In this document: positions 25,778 to 34,918 of the stretch, in pieces
Layout: each line of letters begins with the position of its first letter
Numbering within the stretch: position 1 is the first letter of the stretch
Source: an uncultured Bacteroidales bacterium
GTDB lineage: Bacteria > Bacteroidota > Bacteroidia > Bacteroidales > Barnesiellaceae
Assembly (NCBI GenBank): GCA_949298955.1
Contig: CASFYQ010000001.1
Coordinates: 62,001 to 126,000, forward strand
DNA: 64,000 nt
Reading direction: 5' to 3'
Position numbers and translations under genes: made by a program
The notes under the pieces: generated by a model
Database searches by the model: none
What the model saw: the letters and a program-made list of their open reading frames with translations, nothing else
What the model was told of the DNA's origin: nothing

Positions 25778-26755
25778 CTATTTATGGTCGTTGAATAAAA
25801 TGTCGGTAAATGCTTTCCGGTCGAGCCGGTGTATGTAGTGCTCGATGGGATTCTCGTCGAGAACTCGGTCGAAAGCTTCGCGCGTGAAAGGTATCTCGCG
25901 GAAGCGGTTGAGAAATTCGTCGATTTCGCCCACCGGGAAATAGTCGCCCATGAGGTTCAGGGTTTTGACCGCGCCGTTTTTGATTTCGATGCGAGCCTCT
26001 ATCTCGCCGGCCGATCCGTAGCCCCGGCGCACCAGTGTATAGCGCGGGTTGTTGCCCAGAATCCATTCTTCTTTGAGATAATCCTTTTCGAGCATGCCGA
26101 TGCGGGCGATGTCGTCGGGGGTGAGGCACTCCTCACTGTCGCAAAGCGATGTGCGTATAAATCGCTTGAACTCCTCGATGTCGATGTCGAGATACTCTTT
26201 GAGATTGGTCACTCGTTTTCGCACCGATTCTACTCCTTTGGTGATGAGTTTCTCGTTGCTGGGCGTGATGGAGAGTACCAAATTTTCGAGATTGGTGTCG
26301 AAGAGCATGGTGCCGTGCACGATGCTGCGGCCACCCACCCGGTAGAAGGCGTTGCCCGATACCTTTTTCCCATCGACGGTGATGTCGTTCCGCCCCGAAG
26401 CCATAGCCTTTACCCCCAGTTTGTTCAACGTGCGGGCGATGAGTTGCAGGTAACGGTCGAAGGTGAAACCGACGTTGAAATCGTCGGTGATGTAGGAGAA
26501 CATGATGTTGCTGAAATCGGCATAGACGCAACCGCCGCCCGATTTGCGCCGATAGTATTCGATGCCGTGTGAGCGAACATAGTCCATGTTGATTTCGTTT
26601 TCCATCAACTGGTTTCTGCCAAAAATAACGGTGGGCTTTACCTGCCACATGAAGAAGCAATCTTCGCCGCTCCGCGTGCGGGCTATGTATTCTTCCATAG
26701 CCAGGTAGAACGATAGGCGGCGGACTGTCTGGTCCGGCAGTGCGATATATTTCAT
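25778..26755 (-). CDS. lplA: lipoate-protein ligase A family
   Basis: A 325-aa ligase with the lipoate-binding RRKSGGGCVYAD block (RRxSGGGxVY) and DITVDGKKVSGNAFY with the catalytic lysine. It activates free lipoate with ATP and attaches it to the H-protein. As first gene of the gcv operon it would provide lipoylation of GcvH from scavenged lipoate. No lipA or lipB gene is in the window. A minus-strand TAAATTTG (26793 to 26786) precedes it by about 30 bases. Confidence 0.92.
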   Translation of the reverse strand: MKYIALPDQTVRRLSFYLAMEEYIARTRSGEDCFFMWQVKPTVIFGRNQLMENEINMDYVRSHGIEYYRRKSGGGCVYADFSNIMFSYITDDFNVGFTFDRYLQLIARTLNKLGVKAMASGRNDITVDGKKVSGNAFYRVGGRSIVHGTMLFDTNLENLVLSITPSNEKLITKGVESVRKRVTNLKEYLDIDIEEFKRFIRTSLCDSEECLTPDDIARIGMLEKDYLKEEWILGNNPRYTLVRRGYGSAGEIEARIEIKNGAVKTLNLMGDYFPVGEIDEFLNRFREIPFTREAFDRVLDENPIEHYIHRLDRKAFTDILFNDHK

Positions 26756-26785
26756 AGGTGTCAGGTCAACATCGTTTGTACCTTA

Positions 26786-26793
26786 CAAATTTA
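26786..26793 (-). promoter_or_regulatory. -7 element of the glycine cleavage operon
   Basis: CAAATTTA on the plus strand reads TAAATTTG on the minus strand, about 31 bases before the lplA ATG. I see no glycine riboswitch in the leader. Confidence 0.5.
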
Positions 26794-26821
26794 TATATTC
26801 TTTTGTAAAGGAAGATGGTTT

Positions 26822-26850
26822 GACGAGAATTTTTCTCGAAATTTCTCGTC
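26822..26850. repeat. palindromic inverted repeat upstream of the gcv operon
   Basis: GACGAGAA at 26822-26829 matches TTCTCGTC at 26843-26850, with CTCGA between them. It lies just upstream of the putative operon promoter and could be an operator or simply a hairpin. Confidence 0.4.
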
Positions 26851-26957
26851 AACTCGGTTCCGATGCTTTCAAATTGTATCGAGATGAATGTCGGCAGGCT
26901 CGAATGGTGGCTGTTTGGTCTTGTCGAACCGCATCGATTGGCAGGGGCCCGGCATGC

Positions 26958-26996
26958 AAAACCCGCTTCTCTCTTTCGGGAGTAAGCGGGTCTTTT
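26958..26996 (-). terminator. terminator after the 2-hydroxyacid dehydrogenase gene
   Basis: On the minus strand GACCCGCTT pairs with AAGCGGGTTTT around a loop. It lies about 25 bases past the stop of the dehydrogenase gene. Confidence 0.8.
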
Positions 26997-27021
26997 CTCT
27001 TTTGGGGGAGAGTCGTGATTG

Positions 27022-28086
27022 TCAGCGGTTCACTTGATTGATGATGTTCCCCTCGATATATTGCCGTATGTTGTCGGTGGCAATCTGCATCAACCGCTCG
27101 CGAGCTTCGAAGGTGGCCCAAGCAATATGCGGCGTGATGTAGCAGTGGCGGGCTGCTATGAGCGGGTTGTCGGGGCGCGGCGGTTCCTGCGACAACACAT
27201 CGACCCCGGCGGCTTTGATGCGGCCGCTGTTCAGTGCTTCGGCCAAGTCGTACTCGTTGACGAGCGGGCCTCGGCCGGTGTTGATGACGATGGCCGTCGG
27301 TTTCATGTGGGCGATGGCGTTGGCATCGATTAGGTTGCGGGTCGAGTCGGTGAGGGGGCAGTGCAGGCTGATGACATCACTTTCGGTCAATAGAGTTTCC
27401 CAAGCAACGGGCGATACATAATCGGGCAGCTCTTCGCGTTTTTTGGAGGTCTTGGCCAAAACGTTCATGCCGAATGCGTGGGCGATACGGGCCACGGCGC
27501 TGCCGATGTGTCCGAACCCGACGATTCCCATTGTTTTGCCGGCCAACTCGAATACCGGGCTTTTCAGATAGCAGAAATCCTTGCAGCCGGCCCAGTCGCC
27601 GGCTTTCACGCTTTGGGAATGGTTGGCCACGTCGCTGGCGATGTTGAGCAGATGGGCAAATACCATTTGAGCTACCGAGTCGGTGCTGTACGACGGTATA
27701 TTGGTGACTACGATGCCGCGCTCTTTGGCGGCCATGGTGTCGACGATATTGTAGCCCGTAGCCAGTACCCCGATGTAGCGCAACCGGGGCAGCCGGTCGA
27801 GAGTGGCGGCACTGAGTGGAGTCTTGTTGGTCAGCACGATGTCGGCTTGGACTGCCCGTTCCACAATCTCGTCGACGGCGGTGCGGTCGTAGACGGTAAA
27901 CTCGCCCAACTTTTCGATTCCCTCCCACGACAAGTCGCCCGGGTTGAGTCCGTAGCCGTCGAGAGCTACGATGCGATGAGCCTTGCGCCGCTCTTCGGCC
28001 GTCGTTTCGATAGTCCGTTTCAACTCCTCCCACGGCATTTCGCCCTCTTTTACTTTGTAACCTTCGGTTATTTTCCACTCTTTCAT
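27022..28086 (-). CDS. D-2-hydroxyacid dehydrogenase (glycerate/hydroxypyruvate reductase-like)
   Basis: A 354-aa NAD-dependent dehydrogenase. The Rossmann motif is GKTMGIVGFGHIGSAVARIA and the catalytic residues sit in INTGRGPLVNE (Arg), SQEPPRPDNP (Glu) and YITPHIAWAT (His). The substrate class (glycerate, phosphoglycerate or similar) cannot be fixed by eye. The N-terminus carries about 35 residues (MKEWKITEGYKVKEGEMPWEEL...) ahead of the usual family start IVALDGYGLNPGDLSW; I see no better start codon. It is 10 bases after lon, so co-transcribed. Confidence 0.85.
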   Translation of the reverse strand: MKEWKITEGYKVKEGEMPWEELKRTIETTAEERRKAHRIVALDGYGLNPGDLSWEGIEKLGEFTVYDRTAVDEIVERAVQADIVLTNKTPLSAATLDRLPRLRYIGVLATGYNIVDTMAAKERGIVVTNIPSYSTDSVAQMVFAHLLNIASDVANHSQSVKAGDWAGCKDFCYLKSPVFELAGKTMGIVGFGHIGSAVARIAHAFGMNVLAKTSKKREELPDYVSPVAWETLLTESDVISLHCPLTDSTRNLIDANAIAHMKPTAIVINTGRGPLVNEYDLAEALNSGRIKAAGVDVLSQEPPRPDNPLIAARHCYITPHIAWATFEARERLMQIATDNIRQYIEGNIINQVNR

Positions 28087-28096
28087 AGACCTGTGC

Positions 28097-30529
28097 TTAT
28101 TTAATTTCTATGGCATTTTTTACTTTCTCGTTGGTGAGTGCGATTTTCAACACATCGGCGATATTTTTCACGTAGTGGAAAGTGAGTCCTTTCAGGTAGG
28201 TATCCTTGATTTCCTCGATGTCCTTGCGGTTTTCTTCCGAGAGAATGATTTCGCGTATACCGGCACGTTTGGCGGCCAGAATCTTTTCTTTGATACCGCC
28301 CACGGGCAGCACTTTGCCGCGCAGGGTAATTTCGCCGGTCATGGCCAGGTGGTCTTTCACTTTGCGCTGGGTGAAAGTCGAGGCCAGCGAGGTGACCATC
28401 GTGATACCGGCCGAAGGGCCGTCTTTGGGTATGGCACCTTCGGGTACATGGATATGCACGGCCCATTTGTCGAATATGTCTTCGTCGATGCCCAGCAGCG
28501 AGGCGTGCGACTTGATGAATTGCAGGGCGATGACGGCCGATTCTTTCATCACGTCGCCCAAGTTGCCCGTGAGGGTGAGTTTCTCTCCCTTCGACTTGCT
28601 CAGGCTCGATTCAACGAAGAGTATCTCGCCGCCTACCGCTGTCCACGCCAGGCCTGTTACGACGCCGGCATAGTCGTTGTTCTCATATTTGTCGCGGTTG
28701 TACTCTTGTGCTCCCAGATACTCGTGCAGGTCATCGAGCGAGAGGGTGGGGTTGTATGCCTTGCCCGAGGCTTTCATGCGGGCGATTTTACGCATGATGC
28801 GGGCGATTTTCTTGTCGAGCTCGCGCACACCCGATTCGCGGGTATATTGGTCTACGATGGCAGCCATTACCTTCTTGGGAATCACCACGTCGCCCTCTTT
28901 GAGCCCGTGGTTTTCGAGTTGCTTGGGCACCAGATGGCGGCGTCCTATCTCGACCTTCTCTTCGATGATGTAGCCACTGATGTCAATCAACTCCATACGG
29001 TCGAGCAGGGGTTGCGATATGGTGTTGAGGTTATTGGCCGTGGCGATGAACAAAATCTTCGACAGGTCGTAGTCGATATCGATGTAGTTGTCGTGGAAAG
29101 CGTTGTTCTGTTCGGGGTCGAGCACTTCGAGCAGGGCAGAAGCCGGGTCGCCCTTGAAATCGTTGCCTATTTTGTCGATTTCGTCGAGCACGAATACCGG
29201 GTTGGAACTCTTCGCCTTGATAAGTCCCTGGATAATACGTCCCGGCATGGCTCCGATGTAAGTACGGCGGTGACCGCGTATTTCGGCTTCGTCGTGCAAG
29301 CCGCCCAGCGAGATGCGGATATACTTGCGGTTGAGGGCCTCGGCGATAGATTTGCCCAACGAGGTTTTACCCACACCCGGAGGGCCGTAAAGGCAGATGA
29401 TGGGCGATTTCATGTCGCCCCGCAATTTCAGCACGGCCAGATGCTCGATAATACGTTCTTTCACCTTGTCGAGACCATAGTGGTCTTTGTCGAGTTGTTT
29501 TTGCACATGGTTCAGGTTGAAATTGTCCTGAGTGTATTCGTTCCACGGCAGTTCGAGCAGCGTGTCGAGGTAGGAATATTGTACCGAAAAGTCGGGCGAT
29601 TGCGGGTGCAGTCGTTCGAGTTTCCGCATCTCTTTTTCAAATATCTCGGCTGTCTTGGCGTCCCATTTCTTTTGCTCGGCCCGTTCGCGCAGTTCCTGAA
29701 TATCCTGGTCTTGCATATTCCCGCCCAACTCTTCCTGAATGGTGCGGATTTGCTGTTGCAGAAAGTGTTCCCGTTGCTGCTGGTTCAAGTCTTCGCGAGT
29801 CTTGGACTGTATGTCGGCTTTGATTTGCAGCAACTGAGCCTCCTGATTGAGCATCTCGTAAAGCTTGAAAAGTCGCCCCTTGATGTTGTCGATGGTGAGC
29901 AGCTCTTGTTTTTGCGCGGCCGACAGGGGTATGTTTGCGCTCAGGAAATTGATGAGGTAGTGTGCGTTGTCGATATTGCGAATGGCAAAAATGAGTTCTT
30001 TGGCCTGCTCGCCGATGTTTTTCAGTAACTCGAAAGTGAGGTCTTTCAATGCCGAAACCAGAGCCTCGAACTCCTTGTCGTTGGGCTCGGGCATGATTTC
30101 GTCGAGCAGCGACACATTGGCCCGCATATAGGGGAAGGTCTCGGTAATCTCGTCGATTTTGAACCGTTTCATTTTCCCTTGCAGGATTACCGTCGTGCTG
30201 TCGTCGGGCATTTCCAATATCTTGATGATTTCGCCGATTACGCCCACCTCATACAGGTCGTTGCGTCCCGGGTCTTCGACCGAGGCATCGCGCTGGCACA
30301 CCACGCCTATGGGGGTGTGGTTGTTTTGTGCGTCCTTGACCAGTTGCAGCGACTTGGGTCGCCCCACATTCACCGGGATAGCTACACCTGGGAACGACAC
30401 CATATTGCGCAGGGCGAGTATAGGCAACCCTTTGGTGTCTAATGTCTTGCACTCCGAATCGTTTTGCCCGGAGACTTCAGTAAACAAAGGCATAATCGAA
30501 GGGGTATTTTCGTCGTTTTCGCAAATCAT
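28097..30529 (-). CDS. lon: ATP-dependent Lon protease
   Basis: An 810-aa protein with an N-terminal LON substrate-binding domain, AAA+ module (Walker [16 protein letters not shown], Walker [12 protein letters not shown]) and C-terminal Ser-Lys peptidase ([17 protein letters not shown] with the nucleophile Ser). It degrades misfolded and regulatory proteins in the cytoplasm. It is first gene of a two-gene operon with the 2-hydroxyacid dehydrogenase. A minus-strand TAACTTTG (30655 to 30648) lies 119 bases upstream, which would give a long leader. Confidence 0.97.
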   Translation of the reverse strand: MICENDENTPSIMPLFTEVSGQNDSECKTLDTKGLPILALRNMVSFPGVAIPVNVGRPKSLQLVKDAQNNHTPIGVVCQRDASVEDPGRNDLYEVGVIGEIIKILEMPDDSTTVILQGKMKRFKIDEITETFPYMRANVSLLDEIMPEPNDKEFEALVSALKDLTFELLKNIGEQAKELIFAIRNIDNAHYLINFLSANIPLSAAQKQELLTIDNIKGRLFKLYEMLNQEAQLLQIKADIQSKTREDLNQQQREHFLQQQIRTIQEELGGNMQDQDIQELRERAEQKKWDAKTAEIFEKEMRKLERLHPQSPDFSVQYSYLDTLLELPWNEYTQDNFNLNHVQKQLDKDHYGLDKVKERIIEHLAVLKLRGDMKSPIICLYGPPGVGKTSLGKSIAEALNRKYIRISLGGLHDEAEIRGHRRTYIGAMPGRIIQGLIKAKSSNPVFVLDEIDKIGNDFKGDPASALLEVLDPEQNNAFHDNYIDIDYDLSKILFIATANNLNTISQPLLDRMELIDISGYIIEEKVEIGRRHLVPKQLENHGLKEGDVVIPKKVMAAIVDQYTRESGVRELDKKIARIMRKIARMKASGKAYNPTLSLDDLHEYLGAQEYNRDKYENNDYAGVVTGLAWTAVGGEILFVESSLSKSKGEKLTLTGNLGDVMKESAVIALQFIKSHASLLGIDEDIFDKWAVHIHVPEGAIPKDGPSAGITMVTSLASTFTQRKVKDHLAMTGEITLRGKVLPVGGIKEKILAAKRAGIREIILSEENRKDIEEIKDTYLKGLTFHYVKNIADVLKIALTNEKVKNAIEIK

Positions 30530-30647
30530 ATTATATTCTTGTTCTTAGGTGTTTATTCTATGTTGACATTTTGACAGGCTTGCGGTAGGTGTTGAACATA
30601 CGGCCCGCCATATCGTTTTATTTCATATACTCCTGCAACAGGCGTGC

Positions 30648-30655
30648 CAAAGTTA
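30648..30655 (-). promoter_or_regulatory. -7 element for lon
   Basis: CAAAGTTA on the plus strand reads TAACTTTG on the minus strand. A fitting -33 box is not clear, so this is moderate evidence. Confidence 0.4.
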
Positions 30656-30726
30656 CGCAAATAAGAGGGTAATGTCGAAATTATTATGTTTTTTTGTTTA
30701 TTTTGCATGTCAAAACGTGGAGTGGT

Positions 30727-31440
30727 ATGGCAAATTCATATTTCAAGTTCAAGCAATTTACGATTTTTCAAGAGCGTGCAGCCATGCGTGTGGGTACCGA
30801 TGGGGTTTTGCTCGGAGCCTGGTGCCGGATAGAGGAGGCTTCGCGTATTCTCGATGTAGGCACGGGCACCGGGTTGATAGCTATTATGGCAGCCCAGCGT
30901 TCGGCAGCCCGTATCGATGCTGTGGAACTCGATTTCGGGGCGGCTTGCGATGCCGCTCATAATGCCGCTCTGTCGCCCTGGAACAATCGGATTACGGTGT
31001 ATGGTGCCGATTTCAATTCTTTTTACCACGACCACACGAAACCGCTGTATGACCATATCCTTTCCAATCCGCCTTATTTCGTGCAGTCGCTGCTCCCGCC
31101 CGACCAGAAGCGGGAGAAAGCCCGTCACACCGGCGCTCTCGACTACGAAACCCTGTTCGAGGGGGCCTCGGTTCTGCTTCGCCCTGCGGGGCGGTTGTCG
31201 CTCATCTCGCCGGCCGATTTGGAAGAGCATCTCGCCTTTGTGGCCATGCTGCATGGATTCTATCCGACTCGCTTCACCTATGTGACCGGTATCGAGGGGA
31301 GAGCTCCCAAACGGTTGCTGTCGGAGTGGTGTCGGAGTCGTTGCCCGTTACAGATTTCGGCTTTGGCGGTAGAACGCCGGGGCACAGGCTATACTCCCGA
31401 TTATGTGAAACTTACTCGCGATTTCTATTTGAAAATGTAA
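30727..31440 (+). CDS. trmN6: tRNA1(Val) (adenine(37)-N6)-methyltransferase
   Basis: This 237-aa SAM-dependent methyltransferase has the SAM motif ILDVGTGTGLIAIM and the amino-methyltransferase motif NPPYF (HILSNPPYF). The N-terminus FKQFTIFQERAAMRVGTDGVLLGAW is the TrmN6/YfiC signature. It modifies A37 of tRNA1(Val). The ATG at 30727 is chosen over an upstream ATG at 30694 because homology begins at ANSYFKFKQF. It is divergent from lon. Confidence 0.88.
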   Translation: MANSYFKFKQFTIFQERAAMRVGTDGVLLGAWCRIEEASRILDVGTGTGLIAIMAAQRSAARIDAVELDFGAACDAAHNAALSPWNNRITVYGADFNSFYHDHTKPLYDHILSNPPYFVQSLLPPDQKREKARHTGALDYETLFEGASVLLRPAGRLSLISPADLEEHLAFVAMLHGFYPTRFTYVTGIEGRAPKRLLSEWCRSRCPLQISALAVERRGTGYTPDYVKLTRDFYLKM

Positions 31441-31572
31441 TATTTTACTTGCTGTGCACAGGCGCCCCCGGGCAGCAGTTGTCGCATAGAGCGCTCTTTT
31501 TTGGGGGGGTAGGGCTTTTTGTTTAAGTGAGTTAAAACATTCTGCAAGTATTTCTTATATGCAGGAAAAGAG

Positions 31573-31580
31573 TATATTTG
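31573..31580 (+). promoter_or_regulatory. -7 element of the Trp/Tyr-rich protein gene
   Basis: TATATTTG, about 140 bases before the ATG at 31722, giving a long leader; no exact -33 element seen. Confidence 0.45.
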
Positions 31581-31721
31581 TAGAAAATTAATAGAACAGG
31601 AAGCAGTATTTCCTGCCTTTTTCGTTTCTTTATTAGAAAGGTCGTTAAACCATTTTTCAAAAGGGAGGTCTAATAGATAAAATATAATTTCAATCAATAG
31701 AGTAATTAAAAGAAGGAGAAA

Positions 31722-33077
31722 ATGATTATGAAAATAAGAAAATTTGCCCTGTTGATTATATTGTCGATATGTGTGGCGGGCTTTGCCAGGGCGGGCTCGT
31801 ATGTAATTGAAGATGATATTTATTATAATCCGAACGATAAAAACCCGGTTGTAGAACAGAAAGAAAAAGAGGCCGCTCAGGCTGCTGCTGTTTCGGACAA
31901 TGCGGCAGTCCAGAAGACTTTGGTTATGACGGCCGATAAGCAGTTTTTCGATGTCGACGAGTATAATCGCCGAGGCGAATCGGCCACGGAGATGTCGCTC
32001 AATGACTTGGTAGACAATCAAACCGAAGAGTATGTGGAGTATAACATTGTCGACGAGAATGGCGATGACGGGTATTATCTGAACGGTTTTACCGGGTCGG
32101 CTTCCGATTATGAATATTCGTTGCGCATACGCCGGTTCCACAATCCCAAGTTTGTTGTTTCGGTAAGCGATCCGTTCTATTCGGATATCTATTTTCTCGA
32201 CAATAACGATTGGAATGTCTATATTACCGATAATTTCGCATGGGTGACTCCTACCTGGACCAACCCGTGGTATTGGAATTATATGTGGGCACCCTATTCC
32301 TACACCAGTTGGTCGTGGCGATGGAGCCTGGGACCGTGGAGCCTTTCTTACGGCTATGACCCCTTGTATCGTTGGGGCGGTTATTGGGGAGGCTACTGGG
32401 GCTGGAACTCGTGGTACTGCTCACCTTTCTATCACCACCATCATTACTATTCGCCGTATTATTACAACCGTCCTCACTATGGCTGGCATAATCGTCCCGG
32501 TCGGCCGCATTATACGCCCAATGGGCGTCAGCCCAATCGCTATGGCGGCAGGGTAGTGTCGTCGGGTTCCGGTTCGACAAATAGTCGTCGGGCTACTGTG
32601 GGTACCGCTTCGTCCTCGACAGGGCGTCGCACGGTGAGCAGTGTTACATCTACATCGCGCGGCAGTTCGGTTAGCGGAGTACGCACCAATCGAGGTACCG
32701 TTATCGGCAATAGCAGCAGTTCGAGCGGGAACAACAGCTATCGTTTCGAAAGTGTCAATTCGTCGCGTCGACCTTCTTCGTCATCGAGTTCGGTTTCGAG
32801 ACCATCGACGACTCAAAGCCGCAGACAGACATCAATAAACAGTAATTCGACAAATTCGTCGAGGAACAGTTATAATAGCGTGGGGCGCACAAACCGTCGC
32901 AGCAGTAGCTCTTTCGGCAGCCGTTCTTCGTCGTCGAGCCGCACCCCGAGCTATTCGGCACCTTCGTCGAGCCGTCGGTCGTCCGGTAGCTATTCGGCTC
33001 CCTCGTCGTCTTCGCGGAGGAGCAGTGGTACCTCTTCTCGGGGATCCGGTGGCGGAGGTCGTGGCGGTCGCAGATAA
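31722..33077 (+). CDS. exported Trp/Tyr-rich and Ser/Arg-rich low-complexity protein
   Basis: The 451-aa protein begins with a signal peptide (MIMKIRKFALLIILSICVAGFARAG). An acidic N-terminal domain (residues 25-160) follows. Residues about 165-270 are extraordinarily rich in Trp, Tyr, Gly and His (runs such as YWGGYWGWNSWYCSPFYHHH). From about residue 270 to the end it is Ser/Arg/Thr-rich low complexity ending in GSGGGGRGGRR. I recognise no enzyme family; an envelope or surface-associated structural role is only a guess. A good SD (AAGGAG) precedes the ATG. It is followed 21 bases later by a FadL-like protein, so they probably form one unit. Confidence 0.75.
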   Translation: MIMKIRKFALLIILSICVAGFARAGSYVIEDDIYYNPNDKNPVVEQKEKEAAQAAAVSDNAAVQKTLVMTADKQFFDVDEYNRRGESATEMSLNDLVDNQTEEYVEYNIVDENGDDGYYLNGFTGSASDYEYSLRIRRFHNPKFVVSVSDPFYSDIYFLDNNDWNVYITDNFAWVTPTWTNPWYWNYMWAPYSYTSWSWRWSLGPWSLSYGYDPLYRWGGYWGGYWGWNSWYCSPFYHHHHYYSPYYYNRPHYGWHNRPGRPHYTPNGRQPNRYGGRVVSSGSGSTNSRRATVGTASSSTGRRTVSSVTSTSRGSSVSGVRTNRGTVIGNSSSSSGNNSYRFESVNSSRRPSSSSSSVSRPSTTQSRRQTSINSNSTNSSRNSYNSVGRTNRRSSSSFGSRSSSSSRTPSYSAPSSSRRSSGSYSAPSSSSRRSSGTSSRGSGGGGRGGRR

Positions 33078-33098
33078 CCAAGATGAAAATATTCAAGT

Positions 33099-34724
33099 AT
33101 GAAAGATATGAAACATATTAAATATGCTTTGGCAGGGGCTGTTCTTTGCAGCAGCCCCATGCTCTTTGGTCAAGGCGTTGTCGATGCCTTGAAATATTCC
33201 CAGCAAGATATACGGGGAACAGCCCGTTATATGGGTATGGCCGGTGCCTTCGGCGCATTGGGCGGCGATATAACCACATTAAGTCAAAATCCGGCAGGAA
33301 TAGGTGTCTATCGAAACTCCGATATCGCTGCTACTATCGATTTTTCCAATCAGGTGAGCACGGTGAATACTGCCGGGAATAATTATTCCGACAATAAATT
33401 CAAGTTTTCCTGCAACAATTTCGGCTTCGTTTGGACGGTTCGTTTCAATCAAGATGCCTTGAAGAACCTCAATTTCGGTTTCGCCTACAACAAGCAAAAA
33501 TCGTTCGATCGTTCCTATCGGACCCGTTACTCGAACATCATGGGGGCCAACTCCCTGTCGGGCTACATTGCCAAGATGTCCGAGGGATATACGGAGAGTG
33601 CCTTGAAATCCGACTACGCTTACGACAACAACCCCTGGCTGAATGTGCTGGGGTATCAGTCATACTTGATTAATCCCAAGACATCGGATACTTGGAGCAG
33701 CATTATAGGCAGCGGCTCGTTGGCCTCGGGCGACCTGTATGTACGCGAAAAAGGCTCGATTGACGAATACAATTTCAATATCGGCGGGAATATTTACGAT
33801 GTGTTCTATTGGGGCGTGGGAGTTACCGTTACCGATTTCTCGTATGATTTGCAGAGCGGTTATGGCGAGAATTTCATAGATGGGTATATGCCTGATGAGA
33901 ATGGAATCATAAGCGCCCCCAATGCCGATGGGTGGTATTTGATGCAGAATCTGTTGCACACCAATGGATCGGGCATTAAGGCCAATCTGGGCGTAATCAT
34001 GAGGGCCACCAACAATTTCAGATTGGGATTTGCTTTTCACACCCCCAATTACTATAAGATGACCGATACATATGTGGCATCGGTAAGATACAATCTCAAC
34101 GATGGCAATAAGACATATGACGATGTGGCAGAGACTCCGAACGGGAGCTACAGCTACGAATTTCAGTCGCCCTGGCGCATGATAGCCAGTGCCGCTTATG
34201 TGTTTGGGCAGAACGGTATCCTCAGTTTCGACTACGAATACACGGCCGGCAACAGCATGATGTTTGACGATGAATATTCGATCGATATGTTCTACAAGAC
34301 CAATAGTGAGATTTCCGAAATGGTTTCGCCCACACACACATTCAAAATAGGTGGAGAGTATCGCATCTCTCCACAGTTCAGCGCTCGGTTGGGATATGCC
34401 TATCAAACCTCGCCGGTGAAATCGGAGTATCGCTCGGGGCATGAAATCCCCACGGCCGGGACAATGACCTCGTTTACGCTTGACCAGGCATCGAACTATT
34501 TTTCGGTGGGCTTGGGATATCGCTTCTCCAATGTATATATCGATTTGGCCTATATGCATCGTTACCGTCGTAGCGAGCTCTTCCCTTTCTCACCGCTGCC
34601 GTCGGGCATTGAAAACAACTTTGACCCCGAGGAGATGGAAACCCCGTTGGCCATATCGCCCCAAATTTCGACTCTTACCGATCACAATAATTCGGTCGTG
34701 TTGACGATGGGGGTGAAATTTTGA
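33099..34724 (+). CDS. outer-membrane protein, OMPP1/FadL/TodX-like
   Basis: A 541-aa beta-barrel with a signal peptide (a hydrophobic stretch from HIKYALAGAVLCSSPMLFGQ) and the family N-terminal block YSQQDIRGTARYMGMAGAFGALGGD...SQNPAGIGVYRNS. The C-terminus ends in aromatic beta strands (VVLTMGVKF), typical of barrels. The family imports hydrophobic molecules such as fatty acids across the outer membrane; the actual ligand is unknown. It probably shares a transcript with the Trp/Tyr-rich protein upstream. An alternative ATG three codons later is equally possible. It is followed by a strong terminator. Confidence 0.85.
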   Translation: MKDMKHIKYALAGAVLCSSPMLFGQGVVDALKYSQQDIRGTARYMGMAGAFGALGGDITTLSQNPAGIGVYRNSDIAATIDFSNQVSTVNTAGNNYSDNKFKFSCNNFGFVWTVRFNQDALKNLNFGFAYNKQKSFDRSYRTRYSNIMGANSLSGYIAKMSEGYTESALKSDYAYDNNPWLNVLGYQSYLINPKTSDTWSSIIGSGSLASGDLYVREKGSIDEYNFNIGGNIYDVFYWGVGVTVTDFSYDLQSGYGENFIDGYMPDENGIISAPNADGWYLMQNLLHTNGSGIKANLGVIMRATNNFRLGFAFHTPNYYKMTDTYVASVRYNLNDGNKTYDDVAETPNGSYSYEFQSPWRMIASAAYVFGQNGILSFDYEYTAGNSMMFDDEYSIDMFYKTNSEISEMVSPTHTFKIGGEYRISPQFSARLGYAYQTSPVKSEYRSGHEIPTAGTMTSFTLDQASNYFSVGLGYRFSNVYIDLAYMHRYRRSELFPFSPLPSGIENNFDPEEMETPLAISPQISTLTDHNNSVVLTMGVKF

Positions 34725-34744
34725 TTCGAAACGGAAAAACGATT

Positions 34745-34786
34745 CGAAAGAGCGACTCAAAAAAACGGGTCGCTCTTTCGTTTTTA
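34745..34786 (+). terminator. terminator of the Trp/Tyr-rich/FadL-like unit
   Basis: CGAAAGAGCGAC at 34745-34756 pairs with GTCGCTCTTTCG at 34769-34780, followed by TTTTTAT. Confidence 0.9.
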
Positions 34787-34802
34787 TCTGAAAAGAAATC
34801 GT

Positions 34803-34810
34803 TACCTTTG
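34803..34810 (+). promoter_or_regulatory. -7 element of the Pif1-like helicase gene
   Basis: TACCTTTG matches TAnnTTTG and lies about 110 bases ahead of the ATG at 34919. Confidence 0.45.
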
Positions 34811-34918
34811 GATACGACAGGAGGCCGGGCGGTATAAGACCTGCCGGGGTGGCGGGCGTGTCGGGCCGAAGGCTTGGCAAGCCTCTTTGCCTGTAAAGAA
34901 TCGAAAATATTGAACCGA

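Noticed and set aside
26756-26850. Glycine riboswitch in front of the gcv operon
   Set aside because: I see no conserved aptamer blocks in the leader, only a palindrome and a -7 element.
28175-30028. Plus-strand frame of about 600 codons antisense to lon
   Set aside because: It opposes the strong Lon motifs and shows no domain of its own.
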